Assembly (NCBI RefSeq): GCF_021462225.1
Contig: NC_061813.1
Coordinates: 16,950,442-17,014,441 of the forward strand
Direction: 5' to 3'
DNA length: 64,000 nucleotides
From: Girardinichthys multiradiatus
Taxonomy: Eukaryota > Chordata > Actinopteri > Cyprinodontiformes > Goodeidae
A model generated the notes under the pieces. The model was given only the letters and a program-made list of their open reading frames with translations, had not been told where the DNA came from and made no database searches. The translations under genes and the position numbers were made by a program. Shown in pieces: positions 25,060 to 39,437 of this stretch; position 1 is the stretch's first letter, and each line of letters opens with the position of its first letter.

Positions 25060-25880
25060 ATTGGGCTAAATTGAAGCCTAACTTGAGTAAGAGAGGGCGG
25101 AGTGTATGCGGGGCTGCCGCTGATGTTCGACATGGTGATCATAGCCTTTTCCATTTGGGATCAAACTGAGATGAGACGTCCTCTCCCGCTGCTCGCTTTA
25201 CAGCAGGTGCTTCATGGTGTGTGCTTCTCTAAACTCAACCCCTCTTTACCCACTGACATTTAGCAGACACACACGTTTTGATCCCCTGCTGCCACGCTGC
25301 CAAATATTGAAAGGCAACGAGAGGCATAAAGAGCACGTATTTACTTAGCGTGCGGCAGAGATACTGCGCAGGAGGTGGATAGAGCATCAGGGACAGGTTG
25401 GGAGGGGAAAATAAGAGTCATAGAAACCTCAATAGAGACAGATTTGTGACACAAACCGATTGAGAGTGAAAATCCCTTGCCCATCATTAAGCCTCTCAGT
25501 TTGCAAGACCCATTTGGCGAATAAACTGTTTGTTATTGCTTTTAAATAGTGCCTAATTGAAACAGTGACCTCAGCCAGGCACCTACATCCTACATCTAAC
25601 CTAAACAGGAACAATCTGTTTAATTGCAGTTTTTTTTTTAATTCTGAATAGGGCGTTGAGAGGTAATTGACCCTCAGTGCAACAAATGAATCCTCTTGGG
25701 AATCCTGCTCAAATGGATGTTTAAATGCAAACAGTAGTCAGTCCACTTACAACGAAAGGGGCCGGTGCCACACAGACCCCTCGGTCCCTGCTGAAATCCT
25801 ATAAAATCAAATCAAGGAATCTGACATTTTCACTAACCAGAGGCCTCGATGCTGGTTAGTAACAAATGGAGTAGCAGGAC
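25060..25880. other. Candidate conserved non-coding block
   Basis: About 0.8 kb of balanced composition with no repeat and no credible open frame. It includes several CpG-containing words (GCGGGGCTGCCGCTGATGTT near 25108) and TAATTG/ATTA cores near 25550 and 25660. It is the longest such block in this part of the window. Enhancer activity is inferred from texture only. Confidence 0.3.
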
Positions 25881-26679
25881 AAATTGAAATGAAAGTTGTA
25901 AATGAAGCTCACGTTAAAATGGCTAAGACTAGTGAGACAAGGAGAGTGAGTGAGCTGATCCAGAGAGAGAGAGAGAAGATTAGTGGTTAGGTGAAAATGT
26001 TTATTTTCACACTTCAAAGTTCCCAGCTCAGTGTGTGTGTTTAAGATCAACAGACCTTGTGATGAACAACCTGTTCCATGCTGGAAATACATTCTGTGAA
26101 ACACAACAGAAAAACTGCAAAGCACTGACTGGGGAGTATTGAATTACAGCCCCACTTTGCTGTGAAGCAGCAAGAGAAACGCACTCTCTCGCTCTCCTCT
26201 CAAAAGATGTCGCTTTTATCAGCATCTCAGCCCCGACTCACCGGCAAAAATCAAGGCTTTTTACACAGAAGCCACTCGGAAAGCTGCTGAATAAGTTCCC
26301 CGACGTGCTGAACCGCACCTCCGCATCACGACTGGTTACCGCAGTTTGTTCTGTGTTCAGCAACTGTACAGATGAGTCTACTGTAACCATTTATCCATGT
26401 TGCTGTTGGAGTGAAATGGGCTTTTCACTTTATTCTGCTTGTCTAACATTTAATGTCTTTCTGCACAATGCTGAATTTGATGCAGCCTGAGAAGAATAGT
26501 GTAATTTTTGTTTTAGGACTTAAAGACAAAATCTTTTTTTTTTTTTTTACCCGATGTGTTTTGTAGTGAGATCTAAATGTACATTTTTTCCCAGTGCTAA
26601 GTGAAGACATTCAGGCAATTTGGAGGAGATTGTTGCCAAAAATAGCACCAAATAAAACTGAAGTGTGTATGAAAATGTG
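25881..26679. other. Intergenic DNA, no supported gene
   Basis: Holds a short (GA)n run at about 25961-25978 and a T run near 26530-26548. The interval 26200-26350 is GC-richer and may be an extension of the regulatory-looking sequence upstream. No gene is seen. Confidence 0.45.
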
Positions 26680-26976
26680 TAGAGATGCAATGATCAGCCT
26701 TTACCCAGCTGATCTTATAGGATTTAAATGCTGATTCTGATTCTGACATTTTTAAATGCAGCAAAAAATGACTATGTTTCAAGACCAAACACATGTATTC
26801 ATCAAAGCATATGCCTCTAACTGTTATGTAATTGTTAATAAATTCAAATATATTTTTGATTTTGATGCATTTAATTACTGGGGAGAAAGAACACAATTTT
26901 ATTTTAGTATTATACCTGACAATCACCAGTCATGGAAGGTGATGTGAAAACTGCATCATTGATTGGTGCATCTCTA
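26680..26976. mobile_element. Small hAT-like MITE (about 297 bp)
   Basis: The left end reads TAGAGATGCAATGATC and the right end, on the other strand, TAGAGATGCACCAATC, with 13 of 16 bases matching. This TAGAGATGCACCGATC-like terminus is common in non-autonomous elements of fish that I would place among hATs. No clear 8-bp target duplication is visible, so the class is tentative. There is no coding capacity. Confidence 0.6.
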
Positions 26977-28408
<1,432 letters not shown>

Positions 28409-31149
28409 TTGGGTTTACCTGGAAGACTTTGGCCATATTTTTATAACATTTTTCAGACATATAACACAGTATTGAGCCTTACCTCCTAATTATTATGCGT
28501 TTTCTTTTCTGAGTTTTGCATGTCTTTCTAATTTCTACACAAAGCAAACAAATTATATACCCTCTGACAAAAGTTACAGGAAGAAGTGTGTGAGTTACTT
28601 CCTTTTCCTTTCCTTGTGCACTATGTCCCCTCGGATGTGTGTATTGAGGAGTGTGTGTTACAGTTAGTCAAAGGGGAGAAGTCAGGGCTAGGCCTTTGTA
28701 ATGAGCAGCCTGGGTTCTTTCTGGTTCAGCTGCTCCTCTCTTATTTCACGCTGCACTGCTCTTCATCTCCAGTGGCCCAGTGTCTAGAATCCTGCCCCTC
28801 AATCTTCCTTCTTTCCATTCTTTGGTCTACCTTGTGCCCTCTCAGTCTTCTTTAATTCTTTGTTTTATTTTCTCTCTTAAATGTTACTCTTCTTTCACCC
28901 TTTTTCACCTTTGCAGTTTGACTTCCTCTGTGCTGTTGCACCTAAAAAATCTTCCGATCAGTGCAGTGACGAGAGAAGGGGAGTGGGCTTAATGTGATGC
29001 TCCTGTATGCCCACATGTACATTTAGAATCTACATTTAAAACCACCAATCCTGCAGTGTAAGGCCGATGTTTTCTGCTTTTATTAAATTCACATTTTACA
29101 ATCATGTAAAACAATGTGTAAAATGATTGTTTAACTCAAGGACACTGTAGGAAAATAATGCCATGTTTGGGTCTTTTTCATTTGTCCTGTGCAAATGCTC
29201 ACTGAAACTTAGGGAAGAAAGGATGTTTTATTAGAGTCAAATCAAAACAGGCTTTCCTGAGTGGAGTGAAGGCAGGACGGCATGTTTTTGATCCCAGAAT
29301 TTAAAAAACACAAATGGCCAGGAATACACAGTTTTACTATTAACTTGCAATACACAGGGAAATGTAACAGTGAAATCTTCCATCTCATCAAAAACATATA
29401 TTAATTTAAACCTAAACAACACAGCAACATAACTGGTGATAATTCAACATTACTGTAAGTGTATGTTCTTAAGAGTTGATTTTCCACTGTTGAATGTCAA
29501 ATGTCAGATGCAGAACTCTTTACATCTTGCCTTCTGTGGCAGCAATCCTCAGAGAATGAATCAATTTACACCACGGTATGGATATTAAAGCAGGTGATAA
29601 ATATAATCATCTTTGGCGATCACCTTCCAAAGTAGCCGTGTAACTGTTTTCAGCAGCGTGAAATCCTTTATCAAGCCGTCGCTGGTTGACAGAAACAATT
29701 ATCCAGAGAGGGAGGTAAATGAATAAAATTAGCACTTGGAGCCCCTTTTGCACACTTGCGCCTGTGGCGATCTCCAAGCGACGACTTCCCAAACTCTTAT
29801 CGCGAGTGTGACACCAGAACGGAATGGGCTTTGTATCACACAGTAACCCTAAACCATCTCACAATACCAGTTTAACAAACACACACATACTAACACACAT
29901 TTTCCCCACACAGCCAAGCTTGGCTTAATCACACAGTTGTGCTTGAGCTTTGGCAGTGTAGTTTCTAACTTACTAATTTCTGTTTTGGATGATTCCAAGA
30001 CAAAATACTGCGGTGCGAACGCATGCGCACATGTGCTCCACAGGCTTTAAGCTGAGAGAAACCTCGGTTCACATACTTGACATACATTTTTATTGCAACA
30101 GGAAGCACTTAGGCCAAATACTCGCATGTTCAGAGGTGACTTGCGGTTTTGAAACAGGGCATTCCTTTCCGTTCTCCGCCTGGGAGCTGAGAGAAAAAGG
30201 TGGTGTTTTGGTGGTGGTGGGGGGGACTATTAAATGAGGTCATAATTGTTTCCTCTCTCCATTCCAGCACCCCCCACCCCCTTTAAACACAGATAGCCTT
30301 TCCCCAGACTTCTCCCCCCACCTCTCTCTCACTGGTCCCCTGCATAGTATTTCCTGTTAGGACAGCAACCAGACAGCCTTTATTTAGCCTGTGCTCATTT
30401 CCCTAAATTAATACCCCTCACCCACATCAATGGCCAAGGGTCTGGTTTTGTGAACCTGCTAAAACTTAAGCAAGCAATTTGTTCCACGGTGTACAACTGG
30501 ACAAAGAGTATCATTGGACAGAAAGGGGATGTCAGTTTTGGCTTTGTTGGTTTTTTTTTTTATTATTGATGGATCTACAGTATGCTAAATAAACCTTTCT
30601 TCCAAGAACAATAACTGTTTTAAATGTGGAATAAAACACACCTTTTTTTAGTTTTTGTCCTAACCATCCAGGTTGTTGGTTTGATATCATGGCTAGGAGA
30701 AGGCCTTGGCCAGAAGGAGAATTTCTCTGTAACCTTGAAGTGAAACACTATCTAAAACAAAATGCACCACATGACTCAATTTCTCTTATTTCAGTCAGAA
30801 ATGTTAAAGGGATTCCCACTACTTCTAAAATATTATAACATAAATTATTACTGTCAAGTTATGTGAAACATTTACTACTGTTATACTGATTTTGCTCGTA
30901 GGCTTAAACAAAATATAGAATAAACACCAGATTAATTAGTAGCACTATTCAAGATCTGTTTGCCATTATGCTCATTATGACAAGGGGATATTAGCTAGTT
31001 AGCTAGACAAACAATATTTTAACATATTGATTATCACAGTTATAATAATGTTATCTATGACTTGTTAATGGTATTCTAATTTTCGTACATAGACTTAAGC
31101 AGATATATAGATAAAAAATATGTTGTCGCTCCTTTGTCAACAGTAAGAC
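28409..31149. other. Intergenic DNA, no supported gene
   Basis: No coding region was recognised. A G-rich run near 30205-30227 and a C-rich run near 30271-30286 lie close together on the plus strand. The intervals 29600-29830 and 30350-30450 have balanced composition and may be regulatory, without further support. Confidence 0.45.
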
Positions 31150-31860
31150 TAGGACTGATATTAGCTGCATAATGAGTCAAGGCTCCCACAGAGTCGGGTG
31201 TACTGTGAGCGGTACACACTCCGCACAGATTCGGTGAACAGTGTCCGCAGATGTTTGAAATTTCAAATTTGAGTGTACCAATTTCCTACATTTCTGGTGA
31301 AAATTGTTATATTTCCAACACTTTATGCCATGGCGTCATCGGATAAGGAGGAAAAGCTAATTTGCCTTGTAGCTCTGAAAAAACAAAAAGAAAAGGTGCT
31401 ATACAAGGCCATTAAACCAGACTAGGGACAAGGTGAATCCCTGTCAGTGAGGCGCAGTGAGCAGCAGTGATATTGCTCATCTTCGTGATTCTACAAAGCA
31501 GTGTGTCACATTTAACAGATGATGTGGAAACCTTTTTCTGCGGAGCAGTTTATTGTTTGACACCACGTGTCAAACAATAAACGCAGACCTTTCTGACGGA
31601 CGTCTGCTTTGACTCCGCATTGAATTTGCCTCGAGTACAGGCGGATGTCTGTGGATTGAAGTACAACCTGAATATGTGGGAGCCTTCAGGATACCAGCTT
31701 TGGTAGCTATCCTGCACTTGGCTGCTTAGCAGAAATGTACTGTGTAGTCTTCCACCTGTTACCAGAAAATACTCCAAACAGATTCTAGATACCTGTCTGG
31801 CAGTACACGGCAATGGGTTGGATAGAGCCAGCACAGGGTTATGCTACATTTAAGCGACTT
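31150..31860 (+). mobile_element. Possible PIF/Harbinger-type DNA transposon remnant
   Basis: A GC-richer island in AT-rich DNA. It contains an ATG at 31330 that opens MASSDKEEKLICLVALKKQKEK before a stop about ten codons later. An acidic MASSD-EE start followed by a basic run resembles the N-terminus of several fish PIF/Harbinger transposases, from memory. The rest of the transposase is not visible, and termini or a 3-bp target duplication were not found. It might equally be an unrelated repeat. Confidence 0.28.
31548..31582. repeat. Perfect 16-bp inverted repeat with 3-base loop
   Basis: The arm GTTTATTGTTTGACAC is followed by CAC and its exact reverse complement, giving a 35-base near-palindrome. 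It lies inside the GC-richer island at 31150-31860 and could be a cruciform or an RNA hairpin. Confidence 0.92.
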
Positions 31861-33535
31861 TCCCTGACATCAAATTAAAAGGACTTAAAATTATAAGAAC
31901 TTTATGATGCAAAATGTTTATGTTTTGAAACTGTAACCTTTTGAAACTTTATTAAACCTTGACACTGGTAAACACCCCTTGCTTAACTCGAAAAATCTTT
32001 ACTTGAACTATAGAATGTCATGTTTAGACAGTTATGTGATGGCTGATCCTTTTAGTTTCCGCACTTTCTTGTGTAGATGTTGAGTTAACACAGCTTGTCT
32101 TGTTTTACTGTTCGACAAACTGATTTAAGTAAAACATTCAAGACCTGGAACAATTTTTTTGTCTTCAAGTCTATTGAAGTGAGTGCCACTGTTTACCTTC
32201 TTATCTCTTTGTCAATCCTCTCTAGGCTAAAATTAAGATACTGATGGGTAAGTTTGGACTGCTTGTGTGTGGTTTGTCTTTCATTGTCTGTGCTTTAAAT
32301 TACCATTTCTTTTTCAGAATCAAAAACTTGTGGTTGCTACTTCTTCGGAACAGTTATTTGTAATCCCCCAAAAAGAATGTAGTGGTGCATAGAGCTCGGT
32401 TATGATGGGACCTCCTTTTCCCGTTATATTAAGGTGGCTTCAGCAAGATAGGGCCAATTGTGAATGATTCCTAGGAGCAAATTAAGGGTTTTGTGTGGCA
32501 TAATTAGAGTATCAATGTCAGCCTACCTATATTGCAGCTAAATGCAGTAAGAGTGAGAAAAAAGAGCAGCACAAAAAAGGGGAATTCCAGATAAGTGGCA
32601 TAGGATATCCTAGATAAAAAGATTTATTGAATTTGACTGGTGAATTGCTGCCCTGCATTCATGAATGACTGACTTCTCTCTTTCAGGGTTCAGCTTTTCA
32701 TATTATTTCCTCTTCCCCTGTAATACATTCATCTTTGGACACAGACGTGAAAATAAGGTTTCTCACAGGCATTTAGCAATTGACCTCAAGGTTTTCTTTT
32801 GCCACGCTTCAGTACCAGCAGAAATTGTACTTCACTAATTATGCATGTGAATGTACTTTGAACTCAGTTGGGAACTTTAGCGGGATTTTTGCCAACTACC
32901 TAGGCCCCAAATACTCTGAATTTGTGCTTTGCATCACTGTTTTGAGAAAGTAGTTTTTATTCAGTTGTTTCTTGTCTGTGATTTGAATATAGTGGCTCGT
33001 AATGCAGACTCCAAAGGCATTGCAGCTTCTTGGAGAGAGAAATAGTGCAAAATATTTATCTGAAGCTGCCTTTTTTTTGTTGCAGAAACACAGTGTGATT
33101 TAACCCCGCACTGTCATTTTGTCATTTCCCATTTGCCTTTGTATTAAAACCTGACTTTTTGCTGCACGTCTTACGAATTTGTTCAGTCCCCTGGCGCACA
33201 CACACATTCACTCACACTCAGGCAGAGTCCCTAAACCATGACATCCAGGACCGTGCTATAATTACAAAGCAGATGAACACATGGCGACAAAGCGGTCTCA
33301 GGAGAGGAGACAGGCGACAGAGGTAATGATCTCTGGAACAAAGAAACAGACCTGGGAGTCAGGTACCGGGCCACATGATGCCACAGGCGTGACCTTGGAG
33401 AACTTTCTCAAACGCCAGAGACTACATCTCTCCATGTGCCATTCATATTTCACTGTTTGTGTCTGAGTCTGTAGTAGTTTGCTTGCGATTTTGCTCAAAC
33501 TCATGAGCGCTCGCATGTGAGCGGGTTGCGTTCAA
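31861..33535. other. Intergenic DNA, nothing recognised
   Basis: No known repeat or coding frame. A short ACACACACA run lies near 33198. Confidence 0.5.
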
Positions 33536-33785
33536 AGGCAGACATGTCCTCGGGGGAGGAAAACCCTAGAAATTGGTTATTGTATCACTAAGGCTATTTA
33601 CCTATTTTGGGGATTAACATATTTAATTCCCCCTCTTAATCCCATTGGAGTTAATGCCCTCGCATTTTCCAATTATCTGACTAAGTGTAACGCAGAGGGA
33701 GTCAGGGCCTCATCTCTTGCCTGTAACTGGGTTTAGCATGCAGGTCGCAGAGCTGTAGCTACAGTTTGTGGTGTCTTCAAAGGCA
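33536..33785. other. Candidate conserved non-coding block
   Basis: Balanced composition with repeated TTAAT/ATTA cores (near 33625, 33638 and 33650) and no open frame or repeat. Flagged by texture only. Confidence 0.28.
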
Positions 33786-33951
33786 ACTTGTTTATGCAAT
33801 GGCTTAATTGACTTACCAGGGTAACTAACTTTGTGTTTAAGCATTTTCTTGTTTCCAACTTTGTTCAACCTGGAAAGAATGGGTCAGATGGAGAAAAAGG
33901 CTTTTTGTTTTAAATAGTCTTCTGGAATATAAGTCTGACACGGATGAAGTA

Positions 33952-34921
33952 CATACTCTCACTGGACACTGTATTAAGTACACCTTAATAATACTAGGAT
34001 TTTACCTCAAGGACTGTCTTAACTCTTTGTGGTATAGATTTGACAAGGTGTCAGAAATATTACTCTGTGATTTTGGTCTATATTGTCTTGATAACATCAA
34101 TCAGTTTCTGCAGATTTGTCATCAGTGCATCCAATTTGTGAAACTCACATTACACCACACTACAAAGGTGCCCTGTTTGAGTGAGATCTGGTAACTTTGG
34201 AGGTCTTTCAGTTCAGTGAACTAATTGCCATGTTCTAAAAACCAGTTTGACTTGATTTGAGCTTGCTCACAAGGTTCATTATCTTGATGGAAGCAGCCAT
34301 CAGCAGATGGGTACACTGTGGTCGTAAAGGCATGGACATGGTCTGCAACAATACACAGAGAGAGCCACAAAATGTAACATTTTCCAATATATTATTGTCC
34401 CATATTTGGTGAGCCGGTTCTAAGCTGACCAGAGCGCACCCCGTGTGGTCTTCTGCTGCTGTAGCCCATCTTCTTCAAGGTTCAATGTGATGTGTGTTCC
34501 GAGATGTTATTCCACTTGCTTTGGTTGACAGTTAATTTTTTTTAGCTGCTGTTGCCTTCATCCCGTCTTGAACCAGTCTCACAATTCTCCTCTGACTTTA
34601 GCAAGGCATTTCCATCCATACAGCTTTCTCTATTTCAGACCATTCCATGTAAACCTGGGAGATAGTTGTTTGTGAAAATGCCATATCATCAGTTTTTGAA
34701 ATACTTAGACCCACCCATCTGACACCAACAACTGCATAATGTTCTGATTCCCATAAATGTCCTTTCATCTCCATTCTGATGCTCAGTTAGAACACCAGCC
34801 AGTCATCTTCACAGCATCCAGATAACTTTGCATTTAGTTGCGGCCACGTGACTGTCTGAATTACTAAATGTGTAAACAAGCAATTGCATTATTACTATAT
34901 AAATTAGCTGCTGAGTCTACT
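33952..34921 (-). mobile_element. Decayed Tc1-like DNA transposon, internally deleted
   Basis: The left end (CATACTCTCACTGGACACTG...TTAAGTACACC) resembles the TIR of the widespread vertebrate Tc1-like family that begins TATACTCACCGGCCACTTTATTAGGTACACC. The right end near 34877-34921 carries AACAAGCAATTG and a degraded copy of the same terminus. Inside, minus-strand segments match the transposase: CATGGACATGGTCTGCAACA at 34331, and TGCTGTAGCCCATCTTCTTC at 34458 with the helix-turn-helix region beyond. About 400 bp of the expected middle is missing near 34360-34410. No open frame survives. Confidence 0.8.
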
Positions 34922-37900
34922 GTATCATGAGTTATAATGTTTACTCTTTATATTGGCTTCAAAAACTAAATAGGGTTGGTAAAATTCTTCCTTTTAAAAT
35001 AGTCTGAACCTCTAAAGAAAAACATTTATGGTCCTGAGTGGTGGAATAAGAGGTGAGTTACTACTAATTTAGACAATTTTCACTAAAGATCAGTTGTAAT
35101 GATAGAGAAGAATTCAGTCCAACATATTTCCTTGCATGACCTGTTCTCAATGTAATGAGGCTGTAGCAGCTTTCCCTGCCAAATTGAGGTAGATCTTCTT
35201 TTTTCATATCATTATTACTTATTCATTTTAATACCATCGGTGACATATTCCTTTAACTGTTTCTACATATAAATGACTGAAAGATATTGCTAAGTGCTTG
35301 TTCATAAACATCCACTATGAAAGTATATCCAATACTCATCACCACTCTACTTCCACCTTTAGCAATGCAGCTAAAAAGAAGAGCTTGTGGATGGGTTCAC
35401 AAGTGATAACAATATGCAGTTACAGTTTGAAAATGCTAACATTTTTGTTATTCTATTAAAAGGAACTTCACTGAGAGACCAGAAAAATTGCTGAAGTGAC
35501 CAGAGCTATCTCTGGATCTATGGAATATAGAATAACAGACCACTTCCTCACATGTTGTTGTACACTGCCAGTCAGCTGGCTGAAAGAAGGGTTCTACACT
35601 TATCCCTTACTTAGACAAAAAGAAAATTAGGCTATTTGGAAATATTTCCAATCACAAATAACACAGATAGCCGTGGCTAGGAAACTAAATGGTTGCTACT
35701 CATATCTCTTAACAAGGCAAGCTATATGCAGCATGTATTAAGTAGCTGACTGAAGCCTCTTTACCAGCGGAGATAGCTAACAGCTTCTAAGACTTCCAAT
35801 GTTACTCTGTAAAGAACAGGGATATAATATTCTACACAATAGGCATGTTTACCTAAAAGAACATACTCCAACAATTTGAGGTTCTTTTGTATTATTTAAA
35901 TATATGCATCAAAATCAAAATAAAATGTAATAGATGGAAGAGATACTATTGAATGCAATATTGTTTTAACCACAGTTGGGATAACTTGCTTTTCTATTTT
36001 AAATTACAGCAAATGCATAATACAGTTATACAGTTTTGTTTACAATTTTTAAAATACCACCATAAACTGTAGTATTTTTACTGAAGGTTATTATCCTGTA
36101 AAAATCTCATATGCTTTGAAGAGCTGAAGGAAAACAGTGACAATGTTTTCTTATGTGGGTGAATTTGACATTTTGACAATGGATGGTTTTTAACTTTTTA
36201 AATAATTTTGTCTGACTTTATATATGTTGAAACATACATATGTTCCTCTCTCTGTGCAGCTAAATTTCTTTATCAAAATAAGACAAGCACCTCCTGGAAG
36301 GAGCCTATTTTTTATTTATTTTTTATTTTAATGCTGGAGAGTACTCATTAATAAGAACTGCAAGACTCAGACATATGATGTTTATACTTTGAAGCATCTC
36401 ACTACACATGAATGCAGACAATACAAACAAATCCATTCAAACACTGACTAATCAGCGTCAGTCTGCTCATTTCTGCTCTAAAGAAATATGTATATGCACG
36501 TTCAACTCATATGACAAACATTTATATTGTTCATGCTTACACAAACAACCACAACATGTGTGTGTTAAATTAGTAGTACACACTGGTTTTGAATACCTGT
36601 GAATGCAATTATCCATACACTGCCTTCTGAACGTCTTATAAAAACCAGGAAATGCATTAAGCTCATAGGTTTACGCAATGTTTCCCTTTTTCATGTGACT
36701 TTGTAAGTGGCAATGATCACATTAATCCAATTAATCATTATTGATTATTCCAAAAAATAATAATGCTGTACCTCTCAGTTATTAGGTATCATAATTCATT
36801 AATCCAATAATTACACAAAGGCTATACAGTGCAAAGTTGTAAACATTTAAGATTTGTCCTTTTACGCTCATGCAGTTGCCATAATCGCCGTGTGCCAGTT
36901 CCTGCATGTTTAGTGCAGGCGGGGAGCATGTGCATCTGTCAAGACTGATTCAACTCTCCAAATTCTGCATCATTTAGGATCTGTTTTGTTTGAAATATCC
37001 AAAGTGAAAAAACTAAATGTCAAGCTTGATCTAAAACATGTTCATTTTATCTTCAAATAATTTTTTTTCAACATCTGGAAATCTTGAAAGGAAGTAAAAT
37101 TTAGACACACTTTGTCTCAGCCAATGTCAAAAGACTATTCAGCCTCAGAACTGTCGGCCATAAGCCTTGCATTGTAGATGAAGACATTCCCTGTCACGAG
37201 TCTGCTCTCCACTGGCACCATCTACAAAACCAAGATCCTGCTAACTAACCATTAAGGAATGCATCAAATTCATGGATGTGACACGAGCACCATTACATAC
37301 CAGCTTTTGGTATGTTAGCATGATTTTTCTGCATGAATGAATTTGAGTGTGAGCAATGTTTGTTCCAATTGGACGTACATCATGAGTTTTGGAGTATACT
37401 ATCAAAGAATTTCAACACCATAGCTATTCAGTGACTAGCTTTGTGGCTGGGTTACTGCTTTTGTTCAGTTTATCATAAAAACAGTCATCATGTACATTAA
37501 TAGGAAATAGCATCTTTATTGCTGGCAGTTGGATTGCTGTTATAGGAAAATAAGTATGGGGCAGTAACAGATGACAAATTAAAATATATTTATTATATTT
37601 TCTTCACTTTACAAACAGATCAGTGCAATAGCTGGTAGTTAAATATACTTGGGTTGCATTGATGTAAATTATAATAAGGCATCCAAGAATAACAAATGTA
37701 TGGCAAGGTATACAGTCATTATAAATTGCAGCACATTTGAAGCCAGCCATCACCTTAAACTTTAGCTCTGATTGGACCCTGGCTGTTTTCCACTAGAGCA
37801 TTAATATTAGTCAGAAGAAATATGATTAAATTAAAAGTTTGTCTTACCTCAAAATCTAGCGTAGTTACGAATAATTTAGTGCCTAACAGAAAACTGAAAT

Positions 37901-38789
37901 GTATTAGGCTTGTTTTTATGTGTGGAGACTATACTTATTGTAAGCATGCACTGATACACAACTAAGGGATGACCCAGAGTTTTTGTTGTCTGTTGATTTA
38001 TTTATTTTTCTGGTCAGACAAGAAAACTTTAAAGTTTCTTTATTAACAGAACATGTATAAATGAATAATTAACTTTATTGTTCACTTAATATTCAAAAAA
38101 AGTTTTAAGATGTTTATTAAAAAAAATAAAAACAAAAAAAATAAAAAAAGAACTGCTGGCCCCAGCTATTCAGCATAGACTTTTTAATTAGTTGTTTCCT
38201 TTGCTTCTGAAAAAAACGTGCTTCTACATGGCCTTGGCTCCAATCAGAAACTCTGTAATATTTATCCTCGGCCAGTAGGTGGCTGTAACATAAATTTAAC
38301 TTCCTCAGAATTTTATATTACAAGATCCTGAATGTGGCTTGGCTGAATATTTACCCAATACGCTGTTTAACCTTTTCGTTCCTTTATCATATTTTTTTTT
38401 TCTTTATTCTTGAAGTTTATCGGAAAGAGTCAAGACAATGAGGGATAAATGTGGGAATTCAAAAACAGCTACACTGTTGCTGTTTCTAGCATGGAAAGTC
38501 AAAGTGGGCATTCTTTCTAATAATCTCCCAATATCCAGTCCACATGCTCACATCACAAACCGACACTTTAAAAATCTTCACTGTAAAATGTGTTTTAAAA
38601 TATTTTGAAGTTTTTATTACCCAATTCTCAGTCTGTTTGTGGAGAGGAGGTGCAAATGCAACAGAAAATCTCAATTTTTTCTAAGTATTCAGGGCAGTAC
38701 GGCCTCACTTACTCAAACATTTTAGGAATACTGTTTTTAATAAAGCAACGATCCTCTTCAAAAAAAAGATCAAGAGTGTCAACAGGGGT
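34922..38789. other. Intergenic DNA, no supported gene
   Basis: Mostly AT-rich sequence without recognisable repeats. The interval 36850-37000 is more balanced and includes GTTTAGTGCAGGCGGGGAGC; it could be regulatory. No exon-like signal was identified. Confidence 0.5.
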
Positions 38790-39437
38790 ATGTACAATTT
38801 ACGTGAAGACACTCAACCAATTGAGTGTGGACAAATTATCCACCACCCTCCCTCAAAAAGATCTCTTTATATCCCCTCTGGAGTGACGAGGGCAATCCAG
38901 CATCTCTCCTCTCCATCAGCACTTGTTGTACTACAAGCCACTCCTAAAAAGAACACCCCGGTCTTTCATTTGACAACTTTGGGTCTTCCTCCTCCTCCTC
39001 TCCCCCTCCCCATACTGAATTTGGTGCTGACAATTCGGTCATTATACCATCTTCACCCTGTCTACACTCCCCACTACACCTCGCGCCAATTTCCTTGCTA
39101 TCCTCAGTCTTCTACTATAACCCCTCCCGTCTCACTCAGCAACTATGAGCTATATTACTTTGACCCCGGCCCATCAATCTGCTTCAATTGGATAATGATC
39201 TGTAATCACGTTCTTTCAGGGGAGTCTATAAAACGAGCCAGGGCCTCAGCACCCCTCCTGAGAGGGCTCCTTCTGTTCCCTCACTCTCTCCACCCATTCC
39301 GCCCCCCTACACACACATTTGATCCAGGCGCTTCTCTTTTCAGCTTTCAGGCCCCCACTAAATACCCTCGCACATGGGCAGCCACTGCAGCAGGCGGTGG
39401 GCCTTGTAAAGGGAGTGGTGGAGGGCGGGGGGATTGA
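38790..39437 (+). other. 215-codon open frame, probably not a gene
   Basis: This is the longest open frame in the window outside mobile elements and microsatellites. It lies in a pyrimidine-rich stretch, and the translation is dominated by P, L, S and T with no recognisable domain. A TATAAAA box at 39227-39233 falls inside it, which would fit a promoter at this place better than a coding exon. The same interval is open in other frames too, as expected of stop-poor pyrimidine-rich DNA. I do not recognise a product. Confidence 0.15.
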
